DNA of 64,000 nucleotides from Isoetes taiwanensis (GCA_021234155.1 JAJEKV010000041.1:5880829-5944828), one strand, 5' to 3'. Shown: positions 46,700 to 59,395, numbered from the stretch's first letter. A program made the numbers and translations. The notes: generated by a model not told the origin, from the sequence alone.

Positions 46700-47685
46700 T
46701 TGCATCTCAGCTCATCTTATCATCTGCCTGGTCAACTTGGAATGGAGCTGCAGCTCTAGCACTTTAAGATCTTTATCGGATCTACTTTCAAGACAATTTA
46801 GTTTCAGCCCATCATGCACAACTTCTCCCAGATGTGCCTTTATTGCTACGTCATAATTTTCACTCTTCCGTTGGGATGTATCTATCTGGGAGAACGTAGT
46901 AGAAAATCTGTATCTTATGGTGGAGGTTGGTATCGTAGAAAGGCTAGCTTGGGATTGCCACGAGGATATTTGCAAATGCAAGGACCTTGTCAGCTTGATA
47001 TATCGTATCCCTTTAGCTTCGCACCTCGTCCCACTGCCAAATAGGTCGCATCTGCATATTTTAGAACCAATCGGATTTGTACATGGCATTCGCTTTGGGA
47101 TACGTTGCTCCATCCCAAAGTGTCTGTGTTTTGGTGGCAGGTTAAATGTGTTAAATGCTTTGAGGCATCGCTATGATCTTGGGTCAGCAGTATGTACCTT
47201 TCAGATGTTGAGACTATTGAGGTTTATCTTTTTGCTTGTCTAAAAGTCCAATCATCATGGTTTTGGCTACAAGGTTTATTTAGCAGTGCAATGGATTGCC
47301 AATGTGTCCTCTTGGCATCCTACCCTGCTGCATGGCCCCAGTTAAGCGAAAAAAGCATTTCATCTTGGTTCTGGTGGGCTCTTGTGATCAATCTGGGAGC
47401 TTCAAAGACACCACATTTTCCAGGGCATTAGCCCAAGAAAAAAGATACTAATGGCTTATAGATATTTGTCCCCGGAGTCAGACGTGAAAGTCCGTATTTA
47501 AGTTCAATACCTTCAAATTAACTCTTATAACTAGTCTCCTCTATTGAATTAAGTACACAGTGCTTCAGGCTCGTGTTCCAAAGGCATCTTCTTGTTCTTA
47601 CCCAGATAGATGAGATATTTACATTGTGTAATTTTTACTCTTGATTAATAGATTTTTTTTTGCGTCCTTCAAGAAAAAAATAAAG
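46700..47685 (+). mobile_element. L1-like LINE, 3' part only
   Basis: The end of a plant LINE ORF2 can be made out: LWDTLLHPKVSVFWWQV at about 47095-47145 followed by a Leu-rich helix (LNVLNALRHRYDLGSAVC) and ETIEVYLFACLKVQSSWFW at about 47209-47265. This is the zf-RVT pattern (W..LW...PKV..F.W, L..R, C..C, E...HLF..C). Frame changes occur between these words. The 3' leader ends in TTGATTAATAGA, a T-run and GCGTCCTTCAAGAAAAAAATAAA, a normal LINE tail. RT and endonuclease parts are missing or unrecognisable, consistent with 5' truncation. Confidence 0.65.
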
Positions 47686-47689
47686 TTTG

Positions 47690-50100
47690 CACTAGGTCAG
47701 TGCTTAAAAACACCCCTAACCCTTAAGTAAATGAAATAAATGATAAAAAAATACTCTTCTTTTAAATCCTCATGTGTGATACGTTGTTCAAAGGTAAGTT
47801 CCCTAAAAATCTTATGGACAACCTCCTATTTTAGGTTCCCTTTTAAGCCATATATAGAAAATATTCTATCTATCAGTCAAAATGCCAAATATACTACTTA
47901 GATCATGCACCTTAAACAAGATAATAGCTAATTGAGAGGTGACAAGAATATACGGTATGTTCCCCACCATCAAACAAGGTCTATCAAATGGTAACCCAAC
48001 AAGAACTTAAAAAAAAGGAAGAAGAAGAAGGTATATTATTAGAAGATCCGGTTTGCCTCACTTAAAATTGCAATTAATACAAGCTAGTCACTTATTTTTG
48101 CACAACAACTTTTGGAAGAAGTACTCTAATGGGATGTTCTTTGAAAATTTAATGGAATTTTATCGTCCACGAAGACCAAGAGGCCTATAAGACAAGAAAA
48201 TGATGAGTGGCATGATATATTTTGATGAGAGTTGCCACATTTGTTGTAGGCCATTGTAGATATATGGATCAAACAACACTTTAATTTGGGGATTTTTATC
48301 AATCAAGAATACACTAATGCTAATATGGAATCGCATTGATGGATTTGAAAAGCTGTAAGTAAATATGATCCTTTGGGACTCCAACTTGCTCTAGCACATA
48401 TTTAAGATATGTAAAGCATGAATTTGACTTGGAAGCCTTTTGCATTGAAGTATACGATATACCTTGCTATATATGATTATTTGAGATCAGATAAGCTCTA
48501 ACATGCATCTTAAGCATCTTTTGTACAAGTTCAACCTGTTGGATCAACAAGTTTTATGGGTTGCACTGTATTTTGATGTTGATATATGACCATCTAAGCC
48601 TAGCTTACTAATCAAAACAATTAGGTAGTTTATATGATCTAGTCTGTATTTCGATGGTTTAATTGGTTTATCATAATCGAATTTAAGTCGTGATTTCAAG
48701 CGCTTTACACAAGACTCTTTTAAAAATATTATTTAACATCCTGTAAGTCAAGGGCAGTTCTCCATTGCCATTACCATCTTGTTTCAAGAGTTCGATAAGT
48801 GGGAGGTATTACCTGGATCATCTTGATAGGGGATATCGACTTCCTTTCTAACTCCTTCAATGTTAGTATCTTGTTTGGGATCGATTATGTAAATATTATA
48901 TCTTATTAGTATGTGTCGTATAGTCTCTGATTATATGTTATTCTCATCTTGCACATGACACAAAGATGTAAATTTTATCTTTAATTTGGTTAATGATTAT
49001 CTAAATTGGTTGGAGCAGTCCAGAGTCGCTTTACATATGATATATGTGTTTGGTACAAGTCAAGTTCATGTGATGTTGTTCCCCTGGAGAAACATTGAAG
49101 AGGAATGTCTTGTGTTCAAGTCTCCTTGGGGACATCTGGGGACCGTCATATATCCCTATAGGATGCTACCATGTGGTATGATGTAGAAATATCTATCTGT
49201 CTGTCTGTCTGTCTAAGTCTTACTCTAGCTTCGAGTGTGATAAGCAAAACATTTGTTTTCTAGTAGGATAGCACGATATGAAACATATAAATGCCCTTGT
49301 TTTTGGTAATAAATGGGCAAAAAAACACACATAATATCAAATAAAAGAAAAGTCACAACAAGTACATATAGATGGGTACAAGTTGAATTGAGTTGAATTA
49401 AACAATCATGTAACCAGCAAATTGGTTGTTATGTTTTGTTATGTCCGCCCGTAGCTAACTTGATTAGCAAGCATCAAGATACTGGTTCAAAGTGGCCTTA
49501 GCATACACTGGATTTAGCGAAAATTAGTTGATCTTCTTGGACTATCGATAATTTTACAATAGCTCCAATTGTACAAAGCATTGAGTATATTTATATACAA
49601 GCCGCTATCTAAAGAATGCATTGAATCGAAGGTGGGAAGGACTGGAAGAGAGAAGTTTCCGTTGTAGGGGGTTGGAGTTACCTTGAGGACTAGGGCCAGT
49701 GGGAGGGGTAGAATGCTGCATGCTATTGCCTCTATACATCAACACCACCTGCATATACAAAAGCACTATCACAACAATACGCCTCAACACCACACCAATA
49801 GTCATTTGAAGATGGTTGGAACAAAAACACACTTGCATTTCCAATTTATATGTGCGTTCATGTCCACGTGTTCGTCCTTTTCCTGGATAGTGGGATTGCA
49901 ACTCAGCGAGAATATGCTACGTCCTTGGACAGCGAGGCTTGGGCACTTTTTGTGTCATTATCTCCCTCACACTTATCTGATTGCGGATTCCATGTCATAT
50001 CATATCATAGCATCGGATCGGATGTTTCAGGATCGTCGGCCTCATATAACTCAGTTGAGATAGATCTGACAAGCGAACTCTCTTTCGAATACGCAACCTA
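47690..50100. other. Intergenic DNA, no gene recognised
   Basis: A short segment near 49070-49215 (CTTGGGGACATCTGGGG, then AGAAATATCTATCTG and a (TCTG)n run at about 49195-49215) looks like a retroposon 3' end. Open frames at 49600-50116 overlap in several frames and have no family signature. The last 300 bp are the likely promoter of PFC1; no TATA box is obvious. Confidence 0.4.
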
Positions 50101-50441
50101 TAGTTGGATTGAGTGAGATTGGCGCAACGTGCGGGTTGAACCATGCTGCAAAGCTTGTAACTTCGCAGTAGCTGTCCGCTTTTTTTCCTTCTACCTAATG
50201 TGACTCACTTTTGAATTTCTCGAACACTCACTAGGATATGCAAACAGGTGTCTCTACTTAAGTTTCTTTGTACTCAACAGGTTTCTTTGTACTCAAACGC
50301 TTTTCGTTTTGGAAAAGTTTCATTTAAGTTTCTTTATTTATACAGAGAAGGACAGAAGTTCAGAATGGATTAAACAAAAAGAAAAAAAGAAAATAGAAAA
50401 ACTCAGGGTATTTTCGAAACTACATTGTCGACCATTCAAAC

Positions 50442-53400
50442 ATGGCTATGGCGACCGAATCGTGCATGTGCCATAATTCTAGCCCAAGCTGGTTTAGCCG
50501 TGAATGTCGCACTGCTAGCACAAGCTGGATGAGCTCAATAAATAGTAATAGTACACTTGGGTGCGTGTTCACTTATAATCCAGAGCAACAATCGTTCAAT
50601 TGTCGACGGATGACGAGAATTGTTACATCCGCACAATATGTGGATGACATCCACAGTGTGGTGAGGGCTCTCCAATCCAAAAACCATCGAGCTAGAAAGG
50701 CACTCGGTCAGGTATTTTAGTTATCATATATTTCTCAATAAAATTGCCATCTCGTAATAGCCGAATTTGACAAACATTCCAGCATTATATGGTAAGTGAA
50801 AGTATCAACAGAGAATTGATAGCTGCAGCCAATATTTCTCCGGGGGATTTGGTCTTGGAGATTGGTCCTGGAACTGGTGCTTTGACGAGCATGCTTCTGG
50901 ATGCGGGTGCAAAAATCGTTACTGTTGAAAAGGTTAGATGCGGCAATTCAAGTTGTGCAATCTTACACTTCTATAATATGTATGGCTGTTGTTAGGACCG
51001 GAATATGGCTTCCATTATCTCTTCTAGATTTGGAGGCAGAGTTGAGGTGAGATTCTATTTTGAATGTCTTTACTCGACATTCTAGCTGCAACCTTTATTA
51101 ATAATAAGTTGAATAGGTGATAACAGAGGACATTATGAGGTGGCCGGTGAGACAATATATGACACAGTATGCTTCAAAATACGAGTGTACAATACCTGCA
51201 AAAGTGAGTCTCTATACACGCTACAATGCAAGAAAAAAGTTGATCATGTAAAGTCTCTTTATGTTTCCTTTTCAGATTTAGGTTACCCTTCGTTTTGTGT
51301 ATGATATTGACCTTCCAACGTTTCTATTATGCATGTAAAATATCTAGCATGTAGGAAAAGGTAAAACGTTCAATGTGCTAGTGTGAGTCATCAGCCATAA
51401 GATTCAGTAACGATATTCTTTTCTTGGTATCAACATCTTGGCTTGGCTTGGAAACAACAGCTGTTATGGTAGTAGGATATAAGTGGAACATTGTTTGAAG
51501 AGCGTATTATCTACTATCTGGCTTATGAAGGTATTGACATCATAGGTGGTCTCCAATTTACCATTTAACATCACAACTGACATTGTAAAGGAACTGCTTC
51601 CAATGGGTGACTTATTTTCCAGCATGACCTTACTTGTACAGGTAAGCTTTTCTCTCATGCTAAACCATGTCTATAATATAATTTAGTAGAAAATAAGATC
51701 GTAGTCGTCTGTTATCGATGTTTTGATCATGTATTAACTTTTCCCTCTTTGTAGAATCCTCTTCAGTGTTGCTTCCATTTTCTGGGATCTCTTAATATTT
51801 TCACGGGTCCTTCCTAAGACAAAAATAATGGATTTAACCTATCGAGCTCATGCATAGGGACTGGAAACAGTCAAGAAACAGTCAAGAATGGAATCAGTAT
51901 TGCAGCACATGAAATTGTATTTAGACAGAATCAATGGGAGCTTAAATGTGAGGTTGTAGTATAGTGGAGTTATAATTGGTGTCCATGTGGAAAATTGATA
52001 TCAACAGATTCCTGCAGCTATTCTTGTTTTCCTACATTTATTTTAATTTAAATGGGATGTTGAAAGAACAAGTCTGTTGCTTTCTAACCTATATGAATGG
52101 GAATATTGAATCCTGTGTTCCTTGCCCTGGGCTGACAGATATTAACTATTTGCATTTTGGGAGCATTTGGCGGAGTACTATATGATGATATTTCCAGGTT
52201 TAACGCAATTTAGAGTCGGCTTTTTTCTTTTTTTGCCAACAGAATGAGGTAGCAATTCGGTTCACTGAAGGCGCTGTAAATTCAGATGTGTATCGTCCAG
52301 TAAACCTATTCATTAATTTCCATTCAGGTTTGTGGCATGCCTTTCCGCCATGTTTATCGCAAAATCAAGAATGTTTTGTTGCTTGCGCATTTCAGTTTTG
52401 GTAAATTTCTCCTTAGATAAAGTAGGCAAATTTGAAGGAAATATAGAATTGCCACTTTAGCCAGCATAGTTATCAGTTTATGATGCATGTAAATAACAAC
52501 ACGAATATATAGATGGGACACCTAACCTTTTAAATTTTCCTGTTTTTTGCGTGCTTTGGAGTTCTAAGGAATCATTAAGGTGGTTCAGCTAAATCTTTTG
52601 TCCCTATTAAGGCAATCTCCTTGCTTTCATCATGGTTTGTAGCCATGATTCAAAAATGTTACGGTCTCTTGTTTGGGATTTTAAATTCGTTTCAGCATGC
52701 TCTTGTTCCTGCTCAGCTTGTTGATAAGTGGAACTTTGTATTCTGGTTGAAATTAACAAGATCTAAAAAGCACCTGGCTGCAAGGATGAACAATGGCAGA
52801 GGATTCTACAGACAGTTCTATCATGCCTTGTTTTATACCTTGCAGATGTAGAATATAAACTGAAGGTGGACCGCAGCAATTTTCTTCCCCGTCCAAATGT
52901 AAGCATTATGCAGTTATTGCTGCAACGACAAAATAATTGACATGGTTTGTGATGACCTCTCCATCGTGCAGGTAGATGCTGCTGTAGTTGTATTTAATAT
53001 AAAAGGAGCTTGCGACTATCCCAGAGTTGTATCTAAGAAGGAATTCTTTACATTGGTAAGTCAGCTGCATTAACTGTCTAGATTGCTCTGCTTGCATTAC
53101 CCCTGCAGCAAGAAAGTTGGTTGCATATTCAACATGGAGGATAATCTTAACACTCCCTTTTGAGAGGGAATTACAATGTTCAAGCTTGATAAGCAAAGCA
53201 TGCTTCGTGTGAGTTCACAAGAGATTAGAAAGAGCTGATTTTTTATGTCATTGACGTGTTCTTGAGATCAATTGATGCCCATAAAACGTTGCTGCTAAAA
53301 CAGATACACAACAGCTCTAATTTTTCTTGTTATCCTTCCCAATCTTTAGTGATGTAAAGACGACTTCATGCACTGTCTATTATGACCAGCAGAGGAGGCA

Positions 53401-54916
53401 TAGTTAGGGAGTGTTCCCACGGGGCAGGCTTGGGCAAGGCAGCCTACCAATCAAGCCCATTTTGCCTACTACTTGTTATCTTCCCGTGCAACAAGCTGCA
53501 CCTGAATTCTTGGCACAATTAGCCTTGAGATCACCAAAGACAACAGCATAGGATTGGGCTGAAAACTGGCGGGAATGTTTTTAGAGCCAGGCAGGTTTGA
53601 GCATGATGAAAGCTGGCTGGCTTGGCGTCTGGAAAGTCGTTCCCCACATAAGAACGTGCCTTACTGGATGTGAACTAGGGAGGATCAGGAAACTCAATCA
53701 ATTGCAGTGCAGGGCAGGGTTCTTCCCATGTTGTAGTAAAAGACAAGATGTCTGACAACTTCCCATCATCTGACTGCAACGACCTGCCATGAACCTCCTG
53801 ATCCGCCTGTTGAGATCAGAGCTATATAACTGGGTCCTTGTTCTAGTATTAGTGACCAAGTATTTCTGGCTTTTGCGTGCTCTGAATGCTGTTTCTCCTT
53901 TGTTCAAACATCCTTTTGTTATCATGCAAGCTATTGTGTTCCTTTGTATCAATCCAAAAGAATAGATTTATCTAATAAATAATTAGCTTATCCAGTCTCT
54001 GAGTCAAATAGTGGAAATTACTTGAGCAGGAGATGCAAGAAAATTGGGGCACATATCTAATTATCAAGTGTCTCTTTACTAACATACTTTTGGACTTACA
54101 TGTCTAAATCTTCTGTCACATGCAAGGTGAAGCATGTCAACCAAGTAGGTTTAAATATTGACCATGTTTATCTTGATGGTGACTTCAAGATGGAGGGCAT
54201 ACTGAGGGAGATTAGGGAAGCCAGAACCTCAAACTAAATCTGATCACAAGGAACTCTGTTCAGGAACTCGATCTCCAAATGTTGGGATGGACTTCCTGAA
54301 GTACCCTGGACAACTCTCCTAGGCAGGAGAGCATGCCCTGGGAAGGATTACAACAAAAAATCTGATAGGTAAAATTCAAGAGATCTAGATGGTTTAAAGC
54401 ACGTGAATAGGAAATAGGAATTGCAAGAGATATGAGCAATTGGGCGACTGCTCCGAAGACCAAGTAGTCCTCTGAAAACCAGGAAGCTAGCATCTAATGA
54501 CAAGCGAAACCCAAAGGATGTATTATTTGCAGCGTATATTTTAACCACAATATTTCTACTTATTTTCCCTTCTGCTATGGCTCTTTCTGTGGAAGTTCAT
54601 TTTCTTAACATCGTGCATGACTACTCAATTCCAGGTCAACTCTGCATTTTCTGGAAAAAGAAAGATGCTTCGGAGTTCCCTCCAGCATCTATATAGCAGT
54701 AAGGTAGTGCAATCTGCACTTAGTGCTGCTGGTCTTCCTGAAACTGTAAGCAAAATATGATTAGAGTTCTTCCTTAACTCTTAAAAGAAATCTCATCTTA
54801 AGTAAATCTGATGGCTGTAGGCACGTCCTCAACAGCTTTCTCTTCAACAATTTGTTGATCTTCATAATACCTTAGCATCAAGTGAAAGTAGCAGGGGAGT
54901 AGCCATTCAAAGTTAA
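50442..54916 (+). CDS. PFC1: Chloroplast rRNA adenine dimethyltransferase (KsgA/Dim1 family), ten exons, 360 aa
   Basis: Ten exons with GT-AG introns join in frame: 50442-50711, 50783-50932, 50996-51046, 51117-51203, 51546-51641, 52243-52327, 52846-52898, 52972-53055, 54635-54745, 54821-54916. The product is 360 residues, close to Arabidopsis PFC1. Residues 1 to about 75 are Ser/Thr-rich and lack acidic residues early, as in chloroplast transit peptides. KALGQHY (86-92) starts the core; EIGPGTGALTSML (116-128) is the SAM-binding motif; E139 is the ribose-binding acidic residue; NLPFNI (190-195) is the catalytic motif; FLPRPNVDAAVV spans exons 7-8; and GKRKMLRSSL is in exon 9. Known role: dimethylates the two adjacent adenines in the 3'-terminal hairpin of plastid 16S rRNA; in Arabidopsis it is needed for chloroplast development in the cold. 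The ATG at 50442 is the first of the frame. No lesion was seen. Confidence 0.95.
53056..54634 (+). other. Large intron 8 of PFC1 (1.6 kb)
   Basis: Much longer than the other introns (63 to 601 bp). It contains the exon-like piece at 54127-54237. The rest, including minus-strand open frames at 53698-53952 and 54260-54548, has no family signature. Inserted DNA is likely, but no element ends were found. Confidence 0.6.
54127..54237 (+). other. Exon-like open segment inside PFC1 intron 8
   Basis: After the acceptor-like CACATGCAAG an open run reads VKHVNQVGLNIDHVYLDGDF, then KMEGILREIREARTSN and TAA. It looks like a genuine terminal exon, with balanced composition and an amphipathic helix at the end. 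It is not part of the KsgA/Dim1 family. It could be a host-gene fragment carried into the intron or an alternative last exon. The family is not recognised. Confidence 0.35.
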
Positions 54917-54919
54917 TTT

Positions 54920-56190
54920 TTTAAAGCAGAAAAGCACTAATGGGAAGATGTGTATCACATTGTGCCACCTTTACTTTAGTTAAATGAAGGGGGAGGAAAA
55001 AATGCATGCTCGTAGGAGGATTGAATCAAACAAAATATGGCGCATAGGAGACCAATCAAGAAGATTTCTCTCAAAGTCCAAAAGCAACACGAGATGTGAC
55101 TGGGCTGAAAATGTGTCATACAAAAATGATGTATGATGGCTCGGGACCTTCAAATGTTGTTGAAGTGTCACCAAATACATTCTATCACAAGGGTGTTTCA
55201 CGTGTCACGTCAAAATTCAAAGGAGAGAAGGTATTTGAGGTTTAAGAGTCAAGTTAGCATCCCGACGATAACTTGAGGTTTACGGAAGTTCTAGCTGTTC
55301 CACTGAGTTAACTCGAGGAGTGTTACGTATATGAGGTGGTTCAATAATCTACATCAATATTATAATCTACATCAATATTATAGAATGATGGCATTTATGA
55401 TTAGATGCATTTGATATTGTTACCATGAAGAACTTGGCCATTAAAGTAGATGTTCAAGCATGTGCCATTCCATTTTAGGGTAATACATATGTGCATATCA
55501 TGTACCTTTTTCATATACTTCTTAGCAAACCCATATATTTGTAATTTGTGAACCATCACTTGCGGATGATTGAAATTACAATTTTAGTTCCCTTTAAGTC
55601 AAGGTAATAAACTCAAATCTTAGAATACTTGAAATTATTGAAATTCGTACAAGTTTATTTTGTCTTAACAGATAGGCTTGATAATATATAATTGTTAATT
55701 GCCCCTATAGTTTGTATATTTATTAAAATGCCTCTAATTTTTATGCCCTACATTTGATATTTAGGATCAAAAGGGTCAAGGGTAGAGAAAAAGTAAATCC
55801 AGCAAAGAGGTTACCAAAGAGATTTGAAGAAAGAAAAACGTTTAGTAAAAAGGTTATTAGAGATCTGAAGAAAGAAAAAAGTATTGCTGCAACGGTATGA
55901 AATGGGCAGTTGGATTTGGATTTGGTCTGCCAGAATACGCAGTATTTTAAAATTTTATCTTTCTTATACCTTTGGAGCGAGTGTCAACTCTCCAACAATT
56001 GGAACCTTATGCATCACATGAGTTCCAAGACGAAAATATGGCCTTGTTTTTTATACTTGAGATTTTAACAATCGTGTTTTTACATTAAGCATGCAAATAG
56101 AGTAGGAGACGAAACTGGCAATCTATGCTCACGATTCAACCTACATGCTTCCTTGTATTAACCAATGCATATTCTTGACATTTTGTTATG
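54920..56190. other. Intergenic DNA 3' of PFC1
   Basis: Nothing recognised. ATCTACATCAATATTATA is duplicated in tandem near 55350-55380. AGAGAT(T/C)TGAAGAAAGAAAAA recurs near 55818 and 55860. Confidence 0.4.
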
Positions 56191-56199
56191 TGGAACATA

Positions 56200-56667
56200 A
56201 ACAAGGAGAGGAGAGGATTCTTGTAGGGGAGCTTGCTATTGCCAACAGCCAGACTATATGGCTTATATGAGAATGCCAATGAGTGTTACCTTATATCATA
56301 GCAGATTCAGGATATCCCACCACAGAGTACATGCTCGTTGTAAAGAAGAAAAGCAGTGATCCTCGAGATCTAGTCTTTTCTTGTCTCAGGCTAGAGTTGT
56401 TATAGAGAATGCCTTTGCTTGTGAAAAGGACGATGGAACATATTGAAAGTCTTACCTGTTTGCATGCCTCATGCTCCTAAAGTAGTCATTGCATGTTGTA
56501 TACTGCATAACAACCCTCAGATGGAAAATGAGGATGAATTTTATGATGGTCATGTGATTTTGTGTGGTGATGAGCCACTAAATCAAGGGGAGACCGCTCG
56601 TAGACGAGATGGCAGATTGCTAAGGGACACTGTTTTTGAATACATGAAAGAGAAAAATCGTTTATGA
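56200..56667 (+). pseudogene. PIF/Harbinger transposase, C-terminal remnant
   Basis: The pieces follow the end of HARBI1-type transposases: YIIADSGYPTTEYML near 56296-56340 (family: ADSGYP, holding the second catalytic Asp), then RVVIENAFACEK near 56395-56430 (family: ARxVVExAFG, third catalytic position; Glu retained), then VVIACCILHNNPQMENEDEF near 56485-56540 (family: ACCxLHNF) and the tail RDGRLLRDTVFEYM ending at 56667. A stop and frame changes separate these words, and the N-terminal half is not recognisable. The last 74 codons are open. Typical cut-and-paste transposase that targets TA-rich 3-bp sites; inactive here. Confidence 0.8.
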
Positions 56668-56919
56668 ATTGTAAATCCAGGTGGATTATTGGATTGTTTT
56701 TGTCAGTTTACATATTTGTGAAAAGTGAGTTTACACGTATTTGTGAATTATGAGTTTACATGAATTGTGAGTTCACACATATTCTTCCAAGTTTATACAC
56801 ATTTGTGGATTGTGAGTTTACATGAATTGTGAGTTCACATATACTTGTGAATTTACACATAGTAAAGATATTTTACATGTTGTACATCAAATAAACAAAA
56901 TAAACAATATCAATAATCA

Positions 56920-56975
56920 TACAAGAAACTTATCGCAGCGGCCTAGCGGCCGCCGCGAACGTTTCTCTTCACCAA
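56920..56975 (-). repeat. Copy of the GC-rich repeat end seen at 31415-31462
   Basis: On the minus strand GTTCGCGGCGGCC, GGCCGCTGCGATAA and TTTCTTGTA match the plus strand at 31420-31462. The core GCGGCC..GGCCGC is a palindrome. It is a dispersed family end whose body was not identified. Confidence 0.75.
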
Positions 56976-57002
56976 CTCATCTATATGTGGTAGAACATGC
57001 AA

Positions 57003-57105
57003 GGTTTGAACCTCTCTTTTTTTTTTGCCCTTGTGTTTGAACCTCACTCTTTTTTTTTGCCCTTGTGTTTGAACCTCACTCTTTTTTTTTGCCCTTGTGT
57101 TCAGC
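57003..57105. repeat. 35-bp tandem repeat, three copies
   Basis: TTTGAACCTC(A/T)CTC followed by a T-run and TGCCCTTGTG is present three times. A related TTTGAACCTGCACC...GCCTTGTGTTCAGTG stretch follows at 57145-57182. Confidence 0.9.
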
Positions 57106-57182
57106 GCCTGCACGACTTGTCTATACATGCTAGAACATGCAGAATTTGAACCTGCACCGTTGCTTGCCTTGTGTTCAGTGCC

Positions 57183-57700
57183 CGCACGTCAAGATTAGTG
57201 CTTCCTCGCAATTGAACTTTGGATTTAGTCATTGAAACTCGTTTAGATCTTTAAAATTTCAGTGCTCTCCAGGTCTTTGATTAAGGCTTCCCGTGAAAAC
57301 TTCTAGTTGTTAAAGACAACTGCCTATTGGGAACTCAGCATATTTTGATCATGACAACCACAGACAAAGTATAGTCACACAATCAGGTACAACAGGCATA
57401 AAAATGGTAAGCCCAAAACAATGCAACCATGATAACATACCCTACCAAGAAGGAAGAAAAAAGGAACTAGAATAACTATTCGTTCCCATCCCAACAAATG
57501 CCATTTCCAACGGAGCAAATATTATAATTGGTGTGTGAAAACAGCATCAAGCATTTACAAATTAAGACTTATATATATTTGGCACCTACGGTTGCAATTC
57601 GTAGTTAACAGTTATCTCCATCCTTTGTCACATACGAAATGAATGTTCAATCATTTACTTATCACATAGTCATAAGATGCTTACAATATTGATCATGTAG
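57183..57700. other. Spacer, nothing recognised
   Basis: No coding or repeat signal. Confidence 0.4.
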
Positions 57701-57704
57701 CAAT

Positions 57705-57998
57705 GGACTGCTCTCCAGCTTATACTGCAATGACGCTTGGAACCATGACTGCTCTCCAGCTTATACTGCAATGACGCTTGGAACCTTCCTTAGGCAACAA
57801 CCCAAAAATAATTAATGCCATATAGAGAAACAGAAAGAAGGAAATTATGATTAATGGTGATGAACAAAGCACATCTTCCTCGCATCTTTCTGGCTTCATT
57901 TTTTTCCGTAAGTAAATTAAATAGCTACAAAGAAAAGACTGAATTGTACTTGAAAACAAAATCCAAAAGACTGAATTATACTTGAAAACAAAATCCAA
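57705..57998. repeat. Two short tandem duplications (41 bp and 31 bp)
   Basis: GACTGCTCTCCAGCTTATAC starts both copies at 57706 and 57747. AAAAGACTGAATT(G/A)TACTTG starts both copies at about 57933 and 57965. Both are local slippage-type duplications. Confidence 0.9.
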
Positions 57999-58134
57999 GA
58001 ATAATTTGACAGGCATGCAAAAGGAACACCCAATTAATATCACTAATTTCATGCAATAGATTCTTACTGGCTATAAGGATTGGTGCACAACTGAGCCTGA
58101 ATGTCAGTTCTGTTTGAATCATGAAGGAAGGATC

Positions 58135-58455
58135 TTAGCATTGCATGGCTATGTTCCCAACTCCCAGAGATAACCCACCAAGCATGGCAATCGCAGCAGC
58201 AGGACCATTGTCCTGAAAATGTCTTACACGCCCGATTTGGGCGAGAAGCCTTGGTGCGGTAGGAACTCGGATTTAGGGATTTCGACTCTGTTTTTGTAAC
58301 TATTTAGGGCAAACAAACGAAGTGCCTCACGGGCTCCCAAATTGGCCAATTATTTGCCCAAAATACAACACTGCAAGGTAAGTTCTATATCCAAGAGAAA
58401 CAAAGGTAAAAACTTACCGCAGTTTTCGAGGCGGTTCTAGCCTCTGCCTTCTCTG
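58135..58455 (-). pseudogene. Two-exon remnant resembling a ureide permease (UPS) segment
   Basis: A minus-strand exon ends AAAACTGCG/GTAAGT at 58418 and reads AEKAEARTASKTA. After TTTTCAG the next exon, 58212-58135, reads DNGPAAAIAMLGGLSLGVGN, then IAMQC and TAA. The second exon resembles the UPS block QDNWPSVLFAMAGG...LSLGNLATQY, which holds a membrane helix. The frames join correctly, but a stop follows where family members continue. UPS proteins carry allantoin and other ureides. The match is short, so the assignment is tentative. Confidence 0.35.
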
Positions 58456-58459
58456 CATA

Positions 58460-59395
58460 AATAAAAAATCGAGTAAATTTGAGCTTCCCCCCAAGCAGTT
58501 CTGCAGAGCACAACCCGCATTTAGGTTGAGATCTAAACGAGCCAAAACTAATCCAGAGATATTAGGGCGACTGTAGAACTGCAACAGCTAGTCAAACCAG
58601 ACCGTTTAGCAAAGGAATTTGAGGTAAAGGCTAGTAGTGGCACTTACTCTGCTGCCCTATTCAAGAAAGATAGAATAAAGTGGCAGAAAAGAAAGAATAA
58701 GGCTATTCGCGCAGAAGATTTGTGCTGGAGTATTTGCTCTGTTCCTCAGAAAAGGAGATGGTGGAGGATTAAAACAATTAAGTTAAAAAATGACATTTCG
58801 GACCCACAAGGAGGAGACCCATCATGTAAAGAGCAATACATTTGCCATAACTTCAAATTTAACCAGCGAATGGGTTAATGAAACAGACCTTTGTGTTTTC
58901 TGGAAATAACACAGAGAGGGCTATGAATGAATGGCTGCCATTGCCATTCTTCCTAGTTCTGGCGACCAAAGCAAGCGTTTGCTCAAATTTTTTGAAATTT
59001 TGCACTAGCCTAGCCCAACGCCAAAAAGGTCAAGGGCCACTGTGAGCCATCCTTGCAGGGCGCGCCTCACTCCCGATTGTAGGGCAAGAAATAGGAAGAT
59101 CAATAAGATTTCTTGAAGAGCAAGAAACGGGGCGTACATCAGCTTTTTTCCACAGCGGGGAACGTCCGAAGTTTTTTTTTCCTTCTTTTTCAAGGGCACG
59201 TGTCGAACTCAGCTTTTTCAAGGGTACGTGTCGAACCCAGGTTTTTTTCTCATCAAAGAAAATAAGCGGGGAACATCCTTTATATATGGTTTGATAGTAA
59301 CATATTAAACACACAAACATATATTCAAATGATGGATACCAATCAAGGAGATAACCACTCTAACTTTAACACATAAACAATAAAGATAAGTAAAG
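58460..59395. other. Spacer, no gene recognised
   Basis: The words CAAGGGCACGTGTCGAACTCAG and CAAGGGTACGTGTCGAACCCAG-like text (59190-59245) form a short direct repeat. Minus-strand open frames at 59005-59320 have no family signature. Confidence 0.4.

Noticed and set aside
46712-47113. 133-codon minus-strand gene
   Set aside because: It is antisense to the LINE-like region, has no conserved motif and disappears outside the element.
49683-50116. Upstream gene before PFC1
   Set aside because: Two overlapping frames with His/Ser-rich text and no splice signals that link to PFC1 or to a family.
57003-57105. CRISPR or regulatory array from the 35-bp repeats
   Set aside because: Units are directly adjacent with no spacers; simple slippage of a T-rich unit explains them.
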